This document shows positions 5,491 to 7,705 of a stretch of 7,705 nt of DNA, one piece after another. The DNA comes from Nitrospirota bacterium (GTDB lineage: Bacteria; Nitrospirota; Thermodesulfovibrionia; Thermodesulfovibrionales; UBA1546), in contig SCSY01000220.1 of NCBI GenBank assembly GCA_004298625.1, forward strand, positions 1-7,705, given 5' to 3'. The position numbers were made by a program, and so were the translations under genes. Within the stretch, counting starts at the first letter, position 1. Each line of letters opens with the position of its first letter. The notes beneath the pieces are model-generated. The model was not told the DNA's origin and ran no database searches. It was given only the letters and a program-made list of their open reading frames with translations.

Positions 5491-7575
5491 ATGACTCAAA
5501 TGACTCAGGACGCAACACAGTCTTCATCTTTGCTTCTGGAAATCGGGACCGAAGATATGCCTGCAAGGTTTCTGCCTTCTGCAATAAGACAATTGAAAGA
5601 AAACAGCGCGGCAATCTTTAAGGAAAACCGCATAAAGTTTTCCGACATAAAGACTTACGGCTCTCCGCGCAGGCTTGCAATCATAGCGGAAGGACTGCCC
5701 CGAATGCAGGAAGACAGGACAAAAGAAGTCTTCGGCCCTTCGAGGAAAATAGCGTTCGATGAAAGCGGCAAACCTACAAAGGCCGCGATAGGGTTTGCAA
5801 ATTCTCAGGGTGTAAGCGTGGAAAACCTTATGGTAAAAAATAAAGATAAGGGAGAATATGTTGTCGCGGTTATAGAAGAAAAAGGCGTTCATGTCAGAGA
5901 AATTCTGCCGGAAATATTAAAAAAGATTGTGCTTTCCATATACCTTCCGAAGTCAATGCGGTGGGGCGATAATAATATAAGATTTATAAGGCCCATACGC
6001 CGGCTGCTCGCCTTATTTGAAAAAGAAGTTGTCGGCCTTGAGATAGGCGGAATAAAAAGCAGCAACATGACCAGAGGACACCGATTCCTGTCGCCCGCCT
6101 CTTTTCAGATAAAAGAAATCTCCGGTTACATAAGGCTTCTTGCAAACAACTATGTTATCGTTGATTTCGAGGAAAGAAAAAAGATTATAACTTCCGAAAT
6201 CGAAAAAATCTCGGCCCCGGCAAGCGGGTCCGTCATAAGAGACGAGGCGCTCCTTGAAACAGTCGCAAACATCGTTGAATATCCGGTGCTCGTTCTCGCC
6301 GCTTTTTCCGAAGAATATCTTAAACTCCCGAAAGAGTTGCTGATAACGGTAATGAAGGAACATCAGAAATACTTTGCAATTGAAAATAAACAAGGCGGCC
6401 TTGCAAATTATTTCGTCATAGTGAGCAATACAACCAAAGAGAACTCAGAGACTGTTAAGGCAGGCGCGGAACGCGTTATTAAGGCAAGATTCGAGGATGC
6501 AAGATTCTATTTTGAAGAGGACGGCAAAAAGAAACTCGAAGGCAGGGTTGACGATCTGAAAAATGTAACCTACCAGGAAAAACTCGGAAGCCTTTATGAA
6601 AAGACATTAAGGGTTAAAGGGCTTTCAGAATATCTTGCATCAAAATTAAATCCTTCGCTTGAACAGAAAGCCGGGAGGGCGGCGCTCCTGTCAAAGACAG
6701 ACCTTATAACAGGAGTTGTGAGGGAATTCCCTGAACTTCAGGGCATCATGGGCAGATATTATGCAATCGCAGATATGGAAGACAGAGAAGTTGCCGACGC
6801 GCTTATGGAACAGTATCTGCCTGCCTATCACGGCGACAGGCTGCCTGAAACAGAAGCAGGCGCAATCTTAAGTCTTGCGGACAAGCTTGATAACATAGTC
6901 TCATTTTTTTCTATCGGGCTTATTCCCACAGGTTCGGAGGATCCGTTTGCCTTAAGAAGACAGGCATCGGCCGTAACAGCAATAATGTCGGATAAGGGGT
7001 ATGACGTATCATTGAAGGAAATAGTTGCCGAGTCTTTCAGGAATTTAAAGGGCGTAAAAAAGTCAGCCGGGGCCAAAGATGCGGCGCTTAAGTTCCTTGA
7101 ACAGAGACTCGAACCCATGTTTTCTTCGCAGGGCTGCAGCCTTGACGAGATACAATCCATACTCTCACTCTCCGCAGAGATTCCTTTAAAGGAGATTAAA
7201 AAAAGACTCGATGCTATTAAGGAATTCAAAAATAATACAGGATATAATAATTTTCTTACTGCTGTAAAACGGGTAAAAAATATTATTCCTGAAACCAAGC
7301 TTCCGGCATTAAAGCTCAGGCTGCTGACGGAAGAGCCTGAGAAAAACCTGCATGAAAGACTTAATGCAACAAAGGCAGAGGTTGACGGTCTGTTAAAAGA
7401 ATACAGATATGCCGAAGCGCTCAGGACGCTTTCATCCTTGACCGATCCGATCAATTATTTTTTTGATAATGTCCTTGTAATGGACAAACAGGATGATATT
7501 AAATTCAACAGACTTGCTCTCCTGAAAAAAGTCTGGGCAGAGGCGTCTTCGATAGCGGATTTTTCAAAACTATAA
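5491..7575 (+). CDS. glyS: Glycyl-tRNA synthetase beta subunit
   Basis: GlyS is the tRNA-binding subunit that pairs with GlyQ to charge tRNA-Gly. The 694 residues match the family length. Landmarks are the N-terminal LLLEIGTEDMPARF (14-27), YGSPRRLAI (56-64), KSMRWGDNNIRFIRPIRRLLALF (154-176), TRGHRFL (194-200), HQKYFAIENKQGGLANYFVIVSN (291-313), the HD-like domain with LADKLDNIVSFFSIGLIPTGSEDPFALRRQA (462-492), and the C-terminal DALR-type anticodon domain ending in FDNVLVMDKQDD...NRLALLKKV. I use ATG 5491, 11 bases after AAAGGA; an in-frame TTG at 5458 would begin only about 5 bases into the predicted transcript, and ATG 5500 is a second possibility created by a small repeat. Its promoter is back to back with that of the sensor operon. 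The stop codon lies in the loop of a 10-bp inverted repeat, with metK following 92 bases later. Confidence 0.97.
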   Translation: MTQMTQDATQSSSLLLEIGTEDMPARFLPSAIRQLKENSAAIFKENRIKFSDIKTYGSPRRLAIIAEGLPRMQEDRTKEVFGPSRKIAFDESGKPTKAAIGFANSQGVSVENLMVKNKDKGEYVVAVIEEKGVHVREILPEILKKIVLSIYLPKSMRWGDNNIRFIRPIRRLLALFEKEVVGLEIGGIKSSNMTRGHRFLSPASFQIKEISGYIRLLANNYVIVDFEERKKIITSEIEKISAPASGSVIRDEALLETVANIVEYPVLVLAAFSEEYLKLPKELLITVMKEHQKYFAIENKQGGLANYFVIVSNTTKENSETVKAGAERVIKARFEDARFYFEEDGKKKLEGRVDDLKNVTYQEKLGSLYEKTLRVKGLSEYLASKLNPSLEQKAGRAALLSKTDLITGVVREFPELQGIMGRYYAIADMEDREVADALMEQYLPAYHGDRLPETEAGAILSLADKLDNIVSFFSIGLIPTGSEDPFALRRQASAVTAIMSDKGYDVSLKEIVAESFRNLKGVKKSAGAKDAALKFLEQRLEPMFSSQGCSLDEIQSILSLSAEIPLKEIKKRLDAIKEFKNNTGYNNFLTAVKRVKNIIPETKLPALKLRLLTEEPEKNLHERLNATKAEVDGLLKEYRYAEALRTLSSLTDPINYFFDNVLVMDKQDDIKFNRLALLKKVWAEASSIADFSKL

Positions 7576-7586
7576 AAAAAATCCGC
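7555..7586 (+). repeat. 10-bp inverted repeat across the glyS stop codon
   Basis: GCGGATTTTT (7555-7564) and AAAAATCCGC (7577-7586) are perfect reverse complements separated by 12 bases that contain the TAA. The RNA hairpin would have four G-C pairs at its base and an A-U-rich top. No run of U follows, so it is not a standard intrinsic terminator, but it could end or protect the glyS message or influence read-through into metK. Confidence 0.6.
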
Positions 7587-7625
7587 AAATCCTGAATACC
7601 TCTTCCATTTTTATCTGAAATCTTA

Positions 7626-7638
7626 TAGAATGTATAGT
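7626..7638 (+). promoter_or_regulatory. Weak candidate -10 region of metK
   Basis: TAGAAT (7626-7631) and TATAGT (7633-7638) each match the -10 consensus at five of six positions. Neither has a good -35: for the first, TTCCAT stands at 7603-7608 with 17-base spacing. Either could start a short metK leader, or metK could be read from glyS. Confidence 0.3.
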
Positions 7639-7654
7639 TTAAAACTTTACTCCT

Positions 7655-7661
7655 GAGGAGG
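7655..7661 (+). promoter_or_regulatory. Ribosome-binding site of metK inside a small palindrome
   Basis: GAGGAGG is a near-ideal Shine-Dalgarno sequence 6 bases before the metK ATG and fixes that start. It overlaps the palindrome CTCCT-G-AGGAG (7650-7660), so the RNA could fold as CTCC-TGA-GGAG and hide part of the site. Only four base pairs are available, so any effect would be slight unless a protein or ligand helps. Confidence 0.6.
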
Positions 7662-7667
7662 TTGCTT

Positions 7668-7705
7668 ATGGCAAAAAAAGACTATTTCTTCACTTCTGAA
7701 TCGGT
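7668..7705 (+). CDS. metK: S-adenosylmethionine synthetase, first 12 codons (cut by window end)
   Basis: The visible product MAKKDYFFTSES, followed by an incomplete GT codon that must encode Val, matches the highly characteristic MetK opening (FTSESV, normally followed by TEGHPDK). MetK makes S-adenosylmethionine from methionine and ATP in the cytoplasm. The ATG is well supported by GAGGAGG six bases upstream. The gene lies 92 bases behind glyS on the same strand. Only 38 bases are visible, so completeness cannot be judged, but the motif is specific enough for a confident call. Confidence 0.85.
   Translation, partial: MAKKDYFFTSES

Noticed and set aside
6828..7454. Long open frame of 208 codons on the minus strand inside glyS
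   Set aside because: It lies wholly opposite a well-conserved glyS region, and its Ser/Leu-rich product has no domain pattern; it is an antisense shadow of codon use.
7576..7667. S-adenosylmethionine riboswitch before metK
   Set aside because: The gap is 92 bases, too short for a SAM-I aptamer with expression platform, and I see none of its conserved core sequences. A smaller class cannot be excluded without a covariance-model search.

Overview
The window is a compact, mostly single-copy housekeeping stretch of a bacterial chromosome. It holds two partial genes at its edges and seven complete ones between. A separate alpha-type (VorB-like) 2-oxoacid:ferredoxin oxidoreductase subunit, a PaaK-type arylacetate-CoA ligase and a two-subunit (alpha2beta2-type) glycyl-tRNA synthetase point to an anaerobic or facultatively anaerobic bacterium. 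From general resemblance of the proteins I would guess Nitrospirota or Desulfobacterota, but nothing in the window proves this. No rRNA, tRNA, CRISPR array, insertion sequence or phage gene is visible, and no stretch longer than about 120 bases lacks a gene.

Layout. Positions 3-728 (+) are the C-terminal two-thirds or less of a phenylacetate-CoA ligase family protein. It runs tail to tail into vorB (699-1760, -) with a 30-base overlap. vorB and glyQ (1819-2694, +) diverge from a 58-base spacer in which both start codons lie almost directly behind a -10 box, so both messages may be leaderless. Behind glyQ is a Phd/YefM-ParE/RelE type toxin-antitoxin pair (2796-3411, +) with a clear palindrome in front of it. 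Facing it is a two-gene minus-strand operon: a two-helix membrane protein of unknown function (4632-5375) followed 7 bases later by a protoglobin-histidine-kinase-like protein (3458-4624). That operon diverges from glyS (5491-7575, +), and the two promoters appear to share one -35 element. A 10-bp inverted repeat sits over the glyS stop codon. The window ends in the first 12 codons of metK (7668 onward, +).

How it fits together. GlyQ and GlyS must assemble into one enzyme, yet their genes, usually adjacent, are separated by about 2.8 kb holding the toxin-antitoxin pair and the sensor operon; each has its own promoter. The sensor operon is the least ordinary part. The kinase-like protein has a globin-type sensor domain and a recognisable ATPase domain, but the position expected to carry the phosphorylated histidine is an aspartate and the G1 box is degenerate. 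It therefore looks like a gas or redox sensor with altered or lost kinase activity, paired with an uncharacterised membrane protein. Functional statements about this pair are inference.
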